Source: Ohtaekwangia sp036568665 (GTDB lineage Bacteria; Bacteroidota; Bacteroidia; Cytophagales; Cyclobacteriaceae). Taken from it: DNA of 64,000 nt. Of the stretch, positions 26,043 through 36,696 are shown one piece after another. Location of the stretch: contig NZ_DATCSD010000050.1 of assembly GCF_036568665.1 (NCBI RefSeq), positions 43,317-107,316 of the forward strand. Reading direction: 5' to 3'. The notes beneath the pieces were generated by a model. The model saw only the letters and a list, made by a program, of their open reading frames with translations, was not told the origin of the DNA and ran no database searches. Made by a program: the position numbers and the translations under genes. The first letter of the stretch is position 1, and each line of letters opens with the position of its first letter.

Positions 26043-27875
26043 TTAAACCGGTTGCACCTTGTTTTGTTTTCTTTTCTGTGTAAACCATCTCTTCACTTTA
26101 TCGGCTGCAACACTATAAAAATCAGCTTCAAAGAGGCGTGCATCAATGCGTGCCTGGCGTAGGAAGAACATTCCTGTAATAAATAAAAGAACGTCTGCCA
26201 TCCAAACCCCGGCCGGGATACTCAGGCTCCCCTGCTTGGCCAGCTTCTCTCCCTGCATGGTGAGTACATAATATACTATAAAGAATAGTATAGATACCAA
26301 GAAGGGAACACCGAGCCCACCGCGCTTGATGATCGCCCCCAGCGGAGCTCCGATCAGGAACATGGCGATGCAGGCAAATGAACTGGCAAAGATCTTATGC
26401 CACTGTATTTCAAAGATGCGTAACTCAGTAGTATAATTATCGATACTGGTATTGGCGTTTTGAACCTGGCTTTTTACCTGGCGGGCCATGTTTGCTGCAC
26501 CCTGCCATACATCTTGTGCCGGCTCTTTTAAAAATATACTATCTACTTTAGCCTGGAAGGCTGAATCGGATAGTATGATCTTCTTGGGAGGAACGGCCGG
26601 TATAACAGGCGTTACCTTTTTAGGCTTAGGCTTTGACCTGGAGCGATTACGCACCGGTTTCTTCTTTACAGTATTTAGCTTGGCAAAGTCACGATCGTCA
26701 CGCCTCTTCACAGCAGTTTTATGGGTGTTCGGTTTCTTATCCGTATCTGCTTTCCTGGCGACCGGTTGAGATTCTGCTTTTTTAGGCTCCTCTTTTTTCG
26801 ATTCTTCTTTCTTTATTACAGGCGGAGGTGTTGCTGCCTGCTGGGCTACCGGCTGAGGTTCTAATTTCATCTTATCACGATAGGGCAATGAGTTGATCGA
26901 ATCGCGATAGCGTTTATAGTTTAATACCTCACGCGGCATGATGAGTGTATCTTTCCGAAAGTAAAAACTGAAGTAACTCGGCCTGTATAAATAGTGTGTT
27001 AAGCGTTGGCCCATAACCTCGCGGCTTACAGAGTCTATATCTCCATCCAACTGACTGAGGTTACGCATGATTCGGTTATTCTGAAACCATTTCTTATCGG
27101 TGCGATCCATCTGGAATGATGACAGATCGAATACTACTTGTGTCTTATCAAATTTACTTCGACTTAACGTCTCCGGATTTTTATTTCGCTTCTGCCCCAC
27201 TACTTCGCGTTCGTTGCTGGCGCCTTCTGTATAATTGAATCCATTGAACAACTCGAATTTAAGATAGCGCTCATTTAGTATAGTCTGCATTCTTCCCGAA
27301 TCAGCGATTGTTACTTCTTTATTGCCATCGTTCTTCCGGTGATCATATACTATCACATCTTTCAGGGTAATACCATCCGGAAATTTCTTGTTTACCTTGA
27401 TGCTGATATCATTTATACCATTATAGAAAGCCCCTTCACGCAAGTCGAGTGCAGGTTTCTTTTGTTTGATATCGTAGAGAAGACTATAAGCTTCCAGTGC
27501 AGCTTTCGGCACCAGGTCATTGTTCGCATAAAAAGCGACAACCGTTAATCCCAGCACAAAAATGAAAATAGGCAACAAGGCTCTCACCAACGAAACACCC
27601 GAAGCTTTGATCGCGGTGAGTTCAAAATGTTCTCCCAGATTTCCGAACGCGATCAGCGATGAAAGTAATACGGCCAACGGTAGGGCTGTGGGCACCGTGA
27701 ATACAGCAAAGTGAAAAAACAATTGACCAAGTGTCCAGTAATCTAGCCCTTTCCCAATGATGTCATCAAAGTACTTGAGCATGTTTACGTTGAGCAGAAT
27801 GAAAACAACTACCAGGAAGGTGATGAGGAACGGGCCGATAAATGCACCCAGTACGAGTTTGTCGATTCTTTTCAT
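26043..27875 (-). CDS. LptF/LptG family permease with Lys/Pro-rich insertion
   Basis: This 610-residue protein starts at MKRIDKLVLGAFIGPFLITF; the longer frame adds an unsupported extension. It has three N-terminal membrane helices (about 12-35, 60-80, 100-125), a large extracytoplasmic region, and three C-terminal helices from about 500 (FASSFACIAMFLIGAPLGAIIKRGG, the family signature). LptF/LptG extract lipopolysaccharide from the inner membrane with LptB. Typical members have 360-480 residues. The excess here lies in the periplasmic part: about 90 residues (roughly 350-440) rich in Lys, Pro, Glu, Ala and Arg, with many KK/RR runs, which look disordered. Confidence 0.9.
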   Translation of the reverse strand: MKRIDKLVLGAFIGPFLITFLVVVFILLNVNMLKYFDDIIGKGLDYWTLGQLFFHFAVFTVPTALPLAVLLSSLIAFGNLGEHFELTAIKASGVSLVRALLPIFIFVLGLTVVAFYANNDLVPKAALEAYSLLYDIKQKKPALDLREGAFYNGINDISIKVNKKFPDGITLKDVIVYDHRKNDGNKEVTIADSGRMQTILNERYLKFELFNGFNYTEGASNEREVVGQKRNKNPETLSRSKFDKTQVVFDLSSFQMDRTDKKWFQNNRIMRNLSQLDGDIDSVSREVMGQRLTHYLYRPSYFSFYFRKDTLIMPREVLNYKRYRDSINSLPYRDKMKLEPQPVAQQAATPPPVIKKEESKKEEPKKAESQPVARKADTDKKPNTHKTAVKRRDDRDFAKLNTVKKKPVRNRSRSKPKPKKVTPVIPAVPPKKIILSDSAFQAKVDSIFLKEPAQDVWQGAANMARQVKSQVQNANTSIDNYTTELRIFEIQWHKIFASSFACIAMFLIGAPLGAIIKRGGLGVPFLVSILFFIVYYVLTMQGEKLAKQGSLSIPAGVWMADVLLFITGMFFLRQARIDARLFEADFYSVAADKVKRWFTQKRKQNKVQPV

Positions 27876-28070
27876 GGTTAGTCCTGCGCTCAAAAATAAC
27901 GCCAATGCCACGGAATTAATCACGATGGAGAATAAAAAATGAAATTAAAGTCTCTCCATCCACATGTTACCTGAACTGGTGTGACTGAAAAACATGGAGA
28001 ACAGGTCTGAAGGATCGGCTCCCGAAGTTGAAACTAAGAAATTGGCATACAAGAAGTTGATTCTATACTT

Positions 28071-29087
28071 CTACCAAAATTCCGATTTACTATAGAAGGC
28101 CGGGCACGGTATAAGTTTATACTTTCTGCGATTCTTATCGTTGCGAGCAGGAAGTTCGTACGTGAGTGAAAGTTCGTGGGCTCCTCCGGAAGAAGTTTCG
28201 AGCTTGGAGATAGTAAAGTCGTAGCTATACCCTACGGTCAGGTTCTTCAAATATAGTCCGGTAAAAAGGATCAGTGCATCCTGCTCAAGTGCATTGGCTA
28301 CATTTTTGGAGAACGGCTTTCCCCGATACCACACGCCTACTGAGACAGGATCGACATGAAAGTTAACGCCCAGGTCAAGTTGTGAGAACGAAGCACCCTG
28401 CATACGGTAAATGAACGAAGGTGTCAGATATACTTGCTTGCCGGAGCGTGGCCCCTGACTCAATTCCAGTTTCATACCCGCATGTATGGCGGTCTTCATA
28501 GCAAGTCGGCTCTCCTCTCCTACAACCGAAATGTTCGGGCGATTCATGTGCATGAACGATGCACCTAACCATAACTTCTTCGAGTATAGTAAAAAGCCAG
28601 AGCCAAAGTCAGCATAGTTAGGTCTGCCGATTTGATCCAATGCCGGATCGAGCGATGTGCCATTATACTCCAGGTCATCGCCCATGCGAAGTTTAGAACG
28701 ATCTATACCATTGGTACCATAACCAAAAGAAAGGCCCGGAGAGAATACCAGCTGATCGTTCAGTTTTACTTTATAAGAGTATAATATACTGATCGATGTA
28801 CTCCGCCAATTAGCAGACCCCATTTTATCGGATGTGACCAGAACGCCTATACCACTGCGTATCGAGTTGATAAATATATCGTACGATGCAGCATAAGTAG
28901 AAAATGCCTGTGGAAGACTCGGCCACTGCAGGCGATGATTTACCACTAAACGCTGGCGTGGTGTTATACCGGCAAAGCCCGGGTTCAGATATAGCGGTGC
29001 CTGGTAATATTGTGAGAACTGCGGATCCTGCGCGAAGGCAACACTGGAGATAAATATCAGGCAGATTTTTATAACGATCGATTTCAT
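28071..29087 (-). CDS. PorP/SprF-type outer-membrane protein
   Basis: This 338-residue beta-barrel protein has a signal peptide cleaved after VAFA (residue 19). The mature start QDPQFSQYYQAPLYLNPGFAG is the signature of the PorP/SprF family. The pattern of alternating hydrophobic strands ends in LSLTYELP. SprF-like proteins work with the type IX secretion system to bring adhesins with a CHU_C-type C-terminal domain to the surface. This gene follows such an adhesin by 42 bases, so the two form the usual substrate-plus-partner pair. The last 20 residues (RRKYKLIPCPAFYSKSEFW) are also normal for the family. Confidence 0.92.
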   Translation of the reverse strand: MKSIVIKICLIFISSVAFAQDPQFSQYYQAPLYLNPGFAGITPRQRLVVNHRLQWPSLPQAFSTYAASYDIFINSIRSGIGVLVTSDKMGSANWRSTSISILYSYKVKLNDQLVFSPGLSFGYGTNGIDRSKLRMGDDLEYNGTSLDPALDQIGRPNYADFGSGFLLYSKKLWLGASFMHMNRPNISVVGEESRLAMKTAIHAGMKLELSQGPRSGKQVYLTPSFIYRMQGASFSQLDLGVNFHVDPVSVGVWYRGKPFSKNVANALEQDALILFTGLYLKNLTVGYSYDFTISKLETSSGGAHELSLTYELPARNDKNRRKYKLIPCPAFYSKSEFW

Positions 29088-29129
29088 GTTAGTTGTTTCT
29101 GAAATATGCGAGTACGTATGCCGGGCGAT

Positions 29130-32100
29130 CTATCGAATAAGTGTAACATCGCCTACGCGGGTAATGCGTTGACCATCCGATTGCGTCAGGGCTATTTTAT
29201 ATACATATACTCCTGCCGGCATAAATTTTCCATGGCGGTCGTATCCATCCCACCCTATATCTGTATCGTGACTTTCAAAGACCATGGAACCCCAGCGATT
29301 AAATATTTGCAGCGTATATTCGGTGGCGCCTTTTATTTTCGGCAGGAACACATCATTGATACCACCGCTCACCACCCGACCACCGGAAGGACCAGCCGGA
29401 CTTGGCGTAAATGCATTGGGTATAACCATCGATCCTCCAACAATCGCAGTTACTTCCTGCTGAGCCGAATCGTAGCAGGCAAACAGACCATCTGTAATGC
29501 CATCGCCATTTATATCCTGATCGCCATAATCTTTACCGGCACGCAGTGTTACGGTATATTTCCCTTCCGTAGTATAGGCATACCGTGGTTCGAAATCGGA
29601 AGAGACGCCTCCGTCACCAAAAGACCATTGGTATATATCGGCCCCGGTGGAGAAGTTCATGATCTGAAGTTCGGTATCAGGAACATAAAGAAGATCGGTA
29701 CGCACTTCAAAAGCAGCATCCGGCACATCAAACACTTTTATACCGGTAAATTGTGCATCAGCCGATTGGCCTGACACGGAATAGTTCACATTCAGGTATA
29801 TATCATATATACCCGGACTGGTAATGCGAAATACCGGAACACGCAAGTTGGAAGTAGTAACCAATACACCCTGGTTATATAACTTCCATAAAAAAGTATC
29901 CGCACCGGTCGATGTATTGTTCACCACTATATCTACCGGAAAACATGCAGCCGAGGGTGTAGCCGTAAAAGACGCTGTTAATTCAGACACTGGTATACGA
30001 AGCACCTTTGTGACGGATGCCACACAGTATTCATCAGCCTGTGCAGCCAATCGGTTCACAGCACTTAGCGTAACATTTTTGGCTCCTGTAGTTTGATATT
30101 GTACGGTATAATGTATACCATCATCACTTACCAGTGTACCGTGCAATCCGAAATCCCAGCTATAGTTAAAGTTCTGTGGCTCGATAGAACGACTGGTATT
30201 GGTAAACGTAACTTCCGATACTTCGCCCTTCAGCGGCACAATCGTACCGATCTGGAAATCTACCGTTGTGCCCTGGTATACATTAACTTGTTTTTTATAT
30301 ACTGCCTGGCAACCTTCCTGGTTTGACGCCTCGTATACGATCTCGTAAACAATTGGATCTTTCATGGTATAGTTGTTAAGGGTATAATTTACTGTATGTT
30401 GTCGCGGCTGCTCATCCAGTCGTGCAGAAGAACCGAGTTCACGATAATACCAGGTGCCTTTATCAACACCCGAAGAATTATCGTAGAAGGTAATGGTTTC
30501 GCCACTGCATAGCGATGTTTCTCCTGTTACAATATTGATCGCTATAGAGGGAAACACTGTTACATCAGTACTGGTATATTTCTCCATGCAGGCCGGGTGT
30601 TTGGCAAACAACTTCACGTTATAGATAGCAGCATCTTGCGTGGAGCTTGTAGGGAAACGATGTTTGACTTGCTGCAGACCCGTTGCTATAGAACCTGACT
30701 TAAATTCGCTGATTGTTCCATCGGCCCACTCCCAACGGTAGTCAACACCATTATCAACTTTCCAGGTAAAGGTAAATTCTCCGCCATCGCATTGCATACT
30801 GGAACCTGTTACCGTGAACTCCGGATTTACCTGGATCACCTGCACAGACACGGGTGCCGGCAATTGTTTTACCTCACAACCATTGCCATCTGTTACTGCT
30901 GTTATCGTATAGGTATCATTTGCTTTTACACTGGGAATTGTGATCACCGTGTTCTTTCCGCCTTGACGTTTTGGAGATATACCCGCTGTAGCAGAAGTAT
31001 AGATATACTCGATAGGCGCTGTGCCGGTGGTAAGATCGAGCAGTAACGACAATGGTTCGCCATAACAAATCTGTGGAGTGTTTGTTTTGAATGTTACTTC
31101 GGGTGTTGGATTGATCGTGATGGTTATCTTCTCTGTTTTTCCCTTCACATCGCAGGAAGAAGGTGTGCCATGCAACGTAGATATACTTCTCACCAGTCTC
31201 CGATAATAGTGTTGTTCTCCCTGCGGATTTGCCGTGGTGAGTATAGAAGGATCGTATGATTTACCGATAGCATTAGGTATGGTGCTCCACGCGGCATCAT
31301 TGGTTACATCGCCACTCAAAGATTCCTGCCACTCATAGGTATAATTACCGGTGCCTCCGGATGCAGGAGCGATTTCCTGTATGGCAGCAGGATGGGTACC
31401 GGAACATATACTCTGATTGTATCCGATAAGTCCGCTATACAATACCGGTGGACTTACCAGGAATGCTGAAGTGGGTTGTGATGTGCAGCCGTTCGCATCC
31501 AGTATGGTAATTGTATAGGTGCCGGCTGTGAGGCTGGTGAAAGTAATACTTCCTCTCCCCTTTAGATTTACTATATCGGTGCTGCCGGCTTTGGTAAGTA
31601 TAGCAGTATAATCCTGCGCAGTGTTACCGCCCGTAAAGAATACAGTAATGGAACCATCGCTGGCATCTTTACAACTTACATGGAAACCATTGGCATCGGC
31701 CGGTATAGTTACCTGGGTGACAGATACCGGTTCCGGTTGTGTGAGCACCTGTGTGTTGGATGTTGCTTCACAGCCATTGGAATCTTTTACGCGAACACTA
31801 TAACTGCCTTGTCCGAGGTTTTCAAATATACCATCGATGTTCGGGTCTGTTATACCGGTTTGCAATATTTTATACTCGGTATAGGGTGTTGTGCCTCCCG
31901 TTACGGTAGTGCGCAGTATACCGTCTTTCTGCAGGAAACAGCTTATCGGTTTATCGATTGTGAGTATAGCTTTCGGAGGATCGATAACAGTAATCACTTT
32001 TGCTGCTACCGGGCTTGCACACACCGCATTGTTTTCACGCACGGAAAGAACTATATCTTCCGTTTGGAAATTCACCAGTATATTACCGGTAGATTGTCCT

Positions 32101-35100
32101 TCAATAATATCAGCGCCCCCCGCTGTATTATCCGAAGCTTTGCGGATTTCCCAGTTATAGGTTGATGATGGATAATTATTCGGTGATACATAGAATGCTA
32201 CAGAAGTATTGTTCTCGCACACTACATCGGCTCCCCGGATCAACGGAGTGGGCGGAGCCGGCAACACGCGGATCTCTTTTTCAATAACAGCACCACTGCA
32301 TCCATTCAGTTCTGCTCGCACTTTTATCTTGCCGGTATATATATTAGGGAATTGCAGCATCAGGTAAAAGTCGTTCACCTGTCCACCACCAAAAACTTTG
32401 AATTGTGTGTTTGGATCATCCGGCACTTCCCAATAATATTTAGCTCCCGGTATAGGCGACACCTGGTATATTTCAACCGGAGACAACGTTGAGCCTTTAC
32501 ACACAGACTCACGACCATTGATGGCGATAAGTGATGGACTACCATTGATCAGAATAGTAAGTTTAGCAATGGCTACGCACACCGGTGCATCGGTATACGA
32601 AACACGTGCATATACTTCTCTTTTACTGGTAACGTTAATGTTACCTATAACAGGCGATGTATTGGCAAGCGCATCAGCTTCGCTATTATACCACGCTATT
32701 GTTACCTGCTGTTCCGGGGTAACAGCCGATGTATACCTTGCATCACGAAGATCTATACCGGACACGGTAAGGCTGCCGGGCGTCTCTTCACAAAATGTTA
32801 CCAGGCCATTGATCACGCGTGGTAACGGGCGTACGTTGACCGTTACCCGGGCATCGCTCGTGCAGGCTGTATTTAACTCACGTACACGTGCTATATATAC
32901 CTGCCCGCTGGCTACATTTACCTGGGGCGATCCGGGATTCGTTATTACTATACCAACCGGTGGCGCAGCATCTTTATACCAGGTAATCTCTCGCTCCGTT
33001 GCATTCAGCGTAGTGACAGCGTTTTCATAGTTGGAAAGTGTTACACTGGTAAATCCGGAATTTACTTCACACTCGGTAATGCCTACATCTTTTACCTGCG
33101 GTGGTGTTACGCGCTTTAAGGTAATCGATGAGGGTTCCGATATGCATTTGCCACTAACACTTGTTACCGTCCACGTTACAATGGTGCTTGCAGGTACATC
33201 CGGTAAATTCCGTACGGTAGTATTCGGATCACGTGGATTATCGAACGTAACGCCTGCCTGTGTTGTGCTCCATTGACCACTGGCACCGTATAGAGGTTCC
33301 GTTGCGTTCAGCTTTGCAGCATCACTGCAAATGTTTAGCAAGTCTGTTCCCGCAATAGCTTCCGGCTTGCGATCTATATTGATCGTAATTGCCTGCTCCA
33401 CCGTTGTACACACACTCGCAGCATTGGGTTGTGCTGTGAGCTTTACCTGAACGGGCACCCCCATTATATAGTCATCCGCAGAAGGTATATAGGATGCTGC
33501 CACCGTATATATACCTGAACCGCTGATAGCACTGGTTGTTATCGTTCCCTTACCGGATATGTTTACCCACGATGCCTGAGCGAAAGGCCCATCCACTGTA
33601 CCAGTCAACGGTATCGGTTCCAGTTTTACAGCATCCAGACATATAGCGGGTATATCGGAAGCTTTTACGCGTACAGGCTCATCAAAGCGAATGGTTACAT
33701 CATCCGATTTTACAAAGCAATTATTACCACCACTGCTGACCGACCAGCGAAAAGTATAACTGCCATATACCATTGCCGCTGCTCGAAGCATGATTGAAGA
33801 AGTTGGAGATGAAGGATCGAGTATAGCAACATTGCATACATCGCCGCTGCAACCACCCGGACCGCTCACAATAGTCCACGTACCGGAGCCAATAGCCGGT
33901 GCGTTGCCTTCCAGCTCTGTCTGTGATCCGCAGACGGCTTTATCATTTCCGGCATCCGGATCAGAAGGAGTCGTTCCGAAATCAATGATCACATCATCAT
34001 TGCTGGAACACATACCATTGGTTACCGTCCAACGCATGCGATATACGCCGGCATACTGTGCCTGTATCGTTATAGCGGTATTGGGGTCGTGTAGATCGGT
34101 TGTGAATGTCGGGGCCGGGAGACCCGCGGGCACGCTGGCGACATACGTCCACGTTCCGCTTCCGGGTGCAGGATCGCTGGCATTCAGTGGAGCAGAAGTC
34201 AGCGAAGAACAAACGAACTGATCCTTCCCCGCATCAGCCTGGAGAGGCTCTGCAAAAACTTCAACCAATTCTTCATTACTGAATACTTCATTACATCCGC
34301 CATTCTTTACCACAGCACGGAATGCATATTTTCCCGCTGCTAAAATTCCAGGAGTTATCGTATTGGCGGATGCTGCACCGGTATAGGGAGTATAACTTCC
34401 GGCATCTTTCTTTACTTCCCATCGCACAATGTCGCCTGTGTTTCCCGAAAGCGTTATTGGATCAATAGCCGTACTGGCACATACATCGCTCACTGTGGAC
34501 AACGTACCGGCTACTGTAGGGCGATAGATACGAATGTTAAATACTCGGGACTTCAAACACGTGGGTGCCCCGGTATACTGCCGATTAACAGTAATGGTGC
34601 GGTCTACATAGAGTGCAGTACCAAAACTGGCTATAGCAATGTTGAAAGTAGCAGAAGATGCAGTGCTCGATGCAAGCGTTACACCGCTCGATCCAGCCCA
34701 ACTATAAGATGTTGCACCTCCTACAGGTTCTACTACAGGAGCCGGCAACGATATGGTTAACGTACTGCTGTTACATACAGCTGTTGAAAGCGCTATAGCA
34801 GGATCCGGTATAGTCAGTGCTTCGCGGATGGTGCGAACCACCAATGTCCTGGGGCTCTCACAATTGGTAGCACCGGCCGTAGTGGCCTGTTGACTTACCC
34901 ATGCTTTTAATGCCACTGCCGTTGTATTATTTACCCAGCCGGGATGTGCAGTAACCGCCAGTGTTTTACTGGTAGCAATCAATTTACCCGGACGATCGGG
35001 CCCGGGTATATTTTCATACCAGCGTACAATATTGGCTGCAGGTACATTGCTTACAACAAATGCGGAAGGAGTTGTTCCATTACAAACTGTTTGGTTAGTG

Positions 35101-36083
35101 GCTGTGGGAGCAACCGGTGGCGCTACAATTCTTATATAGGATATTCTTACAACCGGAGCGTGATCGCCATTGGCAACATCGGCCGGAGGGCCTGGTATAG
35201 CAGGATCATCGTACGGATTGCAGAAGTTCCAATAGCGTAAAGTTATAGCAAACACATCACCTGCTTTTGGAAAGCCTGTACCAAAACCACCGGGTGCCGT
35301 GATGCGAAGTGTGGGTCTTCTGCGGGCATCGTCTACATATACCGGACTAGCCAGGTATGCTATACCACGCGGGTCACTATAGTTGGCCTGTATATCTGCA
35401 CCACCGGTGCCGGTAACTGGTACACCATCTATAGCTATATTCGGAATCTTGCTGCCGGTAACAGGCGTATTGTAAATGATCTGCTGCCAACGGTTCTCAA
35501 TATTAGGAGACTCTATCGGGTTGGGAGGTTGCTGCATATATAGCGAACTGCAGTTCCAGTTGGTTGCATCATCAAAAACAACATCAATGTTCTCGCCCTC
35601 ACACACCAGGTGTTCCGTAAGTTTTGTAACAGGCGATATAAGACCGACTGATCCTCCGTTGAAATCATCTGTACGCCAAGAAGCAATTTTCTGCAACTGT
35701 CGTGTAGTCGTGCAGAATTTTCCGTTGTATCGCATGGTAATAACCACCGGATATTCGCAATTACTTTCTGAGGGAAAGGTATGTGTACGGGCAGCCGAAT
35801 ATTTCGTATCACCGGTAAGCAAGGGTATAACTTCGGTAGCGCTTCCGTCACCCCAATCGTATACCAGCTCCAGCACACCTGTCGGTACAGGAGACGTGAA
35901 TGATACGTTATAGGTAACATTCGCATTAACCGGAGCACAAAGCCCTACGGGAAATTTATTACTGCCAAGAGAAGTAACGGTGGGAAGTCCTTCGCACTGC
36001 GCGGATGCCTTTGAAAAACGGAGCAGCATTACACTAACGAGCGCACAAGACAATACAAGTTTTACACCTGATAATGTACTCAT
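29130..36083 (-). CDS. Giant gliding-motility-type surface adhesin (PKD, SprB repeats, T9SS type B tail)
   Basis: This 2317-residue secreted protein has a signal ending ASA|Q near residue 29. An early PKD-like domain contains VYDWGDGSATEV. The middle is a series of Ig/PKD-like modules with conserved Cys pairs and repeated phrases such as SGTWT-VSGP, VCGSQTELEG and ITWYKDAAPP. An SprB-type repeat (ISCFLQKDGILRTTVTGGTTPY) lies at about residue 1385. Three further PKD modules end with YQWSFGDGGVSSDFEPRYAY. The last 100 residues (VIPNAFTPSPAGPSGG, IFNRWGSMVFES, WDGYDRHGKFMPAGVYVYKI) are the CHU_C/gliding-motility C-terminal domain, a type B signal for T9SS. A DINGDGITDG loop may bind calcium. The neighbouring PorP/SprF gene is its likely export partner. 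Confidence 0.93.
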   Translation of the reverse strand: MSTLSGVKLVLSCALVSVMLLRFSKASAQCEGLPTVTSLGSNKFPVGLCAPVNANVTYNVSFTSPVPTGVLELVYDWGDGSATEVIPLLTGDTKYSAARTHTFPSESNCEYPVVITMRYNGKFCTTTRQLQKIASWRTDDFNGGSVGLISPVTKLTEHLVCEGENIDVVFDDATNWNCSSLYMQQPPNPIESPNIENRWQQIIYNTPVTGSKIPNIAIDGVPVTGTGGADIQANYSDPRGIAYLASPVYVDDARRRPTLRITAPGGFGTGFPKAGDVFAITLRYWNFCNPYDDPAIPGPPADVANGDHAPVVRISYIRIVAPPVAPTATNQTVCNGTTPSAFVVSNVPAANIVRWYENIPGPDRPGKLIATSKTLAVTAHPGWVNNTTAVALKAWVSQQATTAGATNCESPRTLVVRTIREALTIPDPAIALSTAVCNSSTLTISLPAPVVEPVGGATSYSWAGSSGVTLASSTASSATFNIAIASFGTALYVDRTITVNRQYTGAPTCLKSRVFNIRIYRPTVAGTLSTVSDVCASTAIDPITLSGNTGDIVRWEVKKDAGSYTPYTGAASANTITPGILAAGKYAFRAVVKNGGCNEVFSNEELVEVFAEPLQADAGKDQFVCSSLTSAPLNASDPAPGSGTWTYVASVPAGLPAPTFTTDLHDPNTAITIQAQYAGVYRMRWTVTNGMCSSNDDVIIDFGTTPSDPDAGNDKAVCGSQTELEGNAPAIGSGTWTIVSGPGGCSGDVCNVAILDPSSPTSSIMLRAAAMVYGSYTFRWSVSSGGNNCFVKSDDVTIRFDEPVRVKASDIPAICLDAVKLEPIPLTGTVDGPFAQASWVNISGKGTITTSAISGSGIYTVAASYIPSADDYIMGVPVQVKLTAQPNAASVCTTVEQAITINIDRKPEAIAGTDLLNICSDAAKLNATEPLYGASGQWSTTQAGVTFDNPRDPNTTVRNLPDVPASTIVTWTVTSVSGKCISEPSSITLKRVTPPQVKDVGITECEVNSGFTSVTLSNYENAVTTLNATEREITWYKDAAPPVGIVITNPGSPQVNVASGQVYIARVRELNTACTSDARVTVNVRPLPRVINGLVTFCEETPGSLTVSGIDLRDARYTSAVTPEQQVTIAWYNSEADALANTSPVIGNINVTSKREVYARVSYTDAPVCVAIAKLTILINGSPSLIAINGRESVCKGSTLSPVEIYQVSPIPGAKYYWEVPDDPNTQFKVFGGGQVNDFYLMLQFPNIYTGKIKVRAELNGCSGAVIEKEIRVLPAPPTPLIRGADVVCENNTSVAFYVSPNNYPSSTYNWEIRKASDNTAGGADIIEGQSTGNILVNFQTEDIVLSVRENNAVCASPVAAKVITVIDPPKAILTIDKPISCFLQKDGILRTTVTGGTTPYTEYKILQTGITDPNIDGIFENLGQGSYSVRVKDSNGCEATSNTQVLTQPEPVSVTQVTIPADANGFHVSCKDASDGSITVFFTGGNTAQDYTAILTKAGSTDIVNLKGRGSITFTSLTAGTYTITILDANGCTSQPTSAFLVSPPVLYSGLIGYNQSICSGTHPAAIQEIAPASGGTGNYTYEWQESLSGDVTNDAAWSTIPNAIGKSYDPSILTTANPQGEQHYYRRLVRSISTLHGTPSSCDVKGKTEKITITINPTPEVTFKTNTPQICYGEPLSLLLDLTTGTAPIEYIYTSATAGISPKRQGGKNTVITIPSVKANDTYTITAVTDGNGCEVKQLPAPVSVQVIQVNPEFTVTGSSMQCDGGEFTFTWKVDNGVDYRWEWADGTISEFKSGSIATGLQQVKHRFPTSSTQDAAIYNVKLFAKHPACMEKYTSTDVTVFPSIAINIVTGETSLCSGETITFYDNSSGVDKGTWYYRELGSSARLDEQPRQHTVNYTLNNYTMKDPIVYEIVYEASNQEGCQAVYKKQVNVYQGTTVDFQIGTIVPLKGEVSEVTFTNTSRSIEPQNFNYSWDFGLHGTLVSDDGIHYTVQYQTTGAKNVTLSAVNRLAAQADEYCVASVTKVLRIPVSELTASFTATPSAACFPVDIVVNNTSTGADTFLWKLYNQGVLVTTSNLRVPVFRITSPGIYDIYLNVNYSVSGQSADAQFTGIKVFDVPDAAFEVRTDLLYVPDTELQIMNFSTGADIYQWSFGDGGVSSDFEPRYAYTTEGKYTVTLRAGKDYGDQDINGDGITDGLFACYDSAQQEVTAIVGGSMVIPNAFTPSPAGPSGGRVVSGGINDVFLPKIKGATEYTLQIFNRWGSMVFESHDTDIGWDGYDRHGKFMPAGVYVYKIALTQSDGQRITRVGDVTLIR

Positions 36084-36696
36084 GATTGGGGGTTGTTTTT
36101 TAAAAAAATTCAGGATACTGCTTACTTACAAATTCAGCTAAAGACAATCTCCGACATCGCAGCTCAAATAATATTCGCCAGGGCAGAGTAGAGAAAGAAG
36201 GGCGAACAGCAACACGGTAACCTTAGCGTGTTAAACGTATGTTGATATGTATCCTGTAAAAATTATAATACAAAAATGACAGGTGCCACAACGTATATTC
36301 CTGATGAAAGGAACCGGAACCTTACGCAGGTTGCCGCAGGGATAAATATCAGGATTCGTACATAGAGTATATATAGCTGTAGAGATTGTTACTCACATGC
36401 CGTTATCCATTTTAATTAAGCGTTGCTACAGGTAGTATATGCGTGCAACCATTTATGCGTTTGGCGCATGTTGATTCCATGCAAGAATATATACTGCTTA
36501 GGGCATCTATATAAATATAAACTATAAATGTTTTATTTCGATACCCGTCAGGCTATTTTATTTCTGAACATACTCGTATTGAAATCTTCTACATAATGTA
36601 TCCATTCCGAAAGTGTAAGAATTGTATTTGATAAAAAGAATAATGTAGTACGACTACGAGCAGTTAACCTGCAAACGTTTATCTAATCAACATACG
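36084..36696. other. Long divergent intergenic region
   Basis: These 613 bases separate the adhesin and the TauE-like gene. The region is AT-rich, with several TATATA runs (for example near 36370 and 36510). A 29-codon open frame starts at 36280 but has no protein-like features. It must carry the promoters of both genes; I see no exact TAnnTTTG box with a good partner, no RNA gene and no repeat. Confidence 0.5.

Noticed and set aside
32518..33030. Several open frames opposite the giant adhesin gene
   Set aside because: The adhesin is long and Thr/Val-rich, which by chance leaves few stops on the other strand; none shows a domain or a start context.
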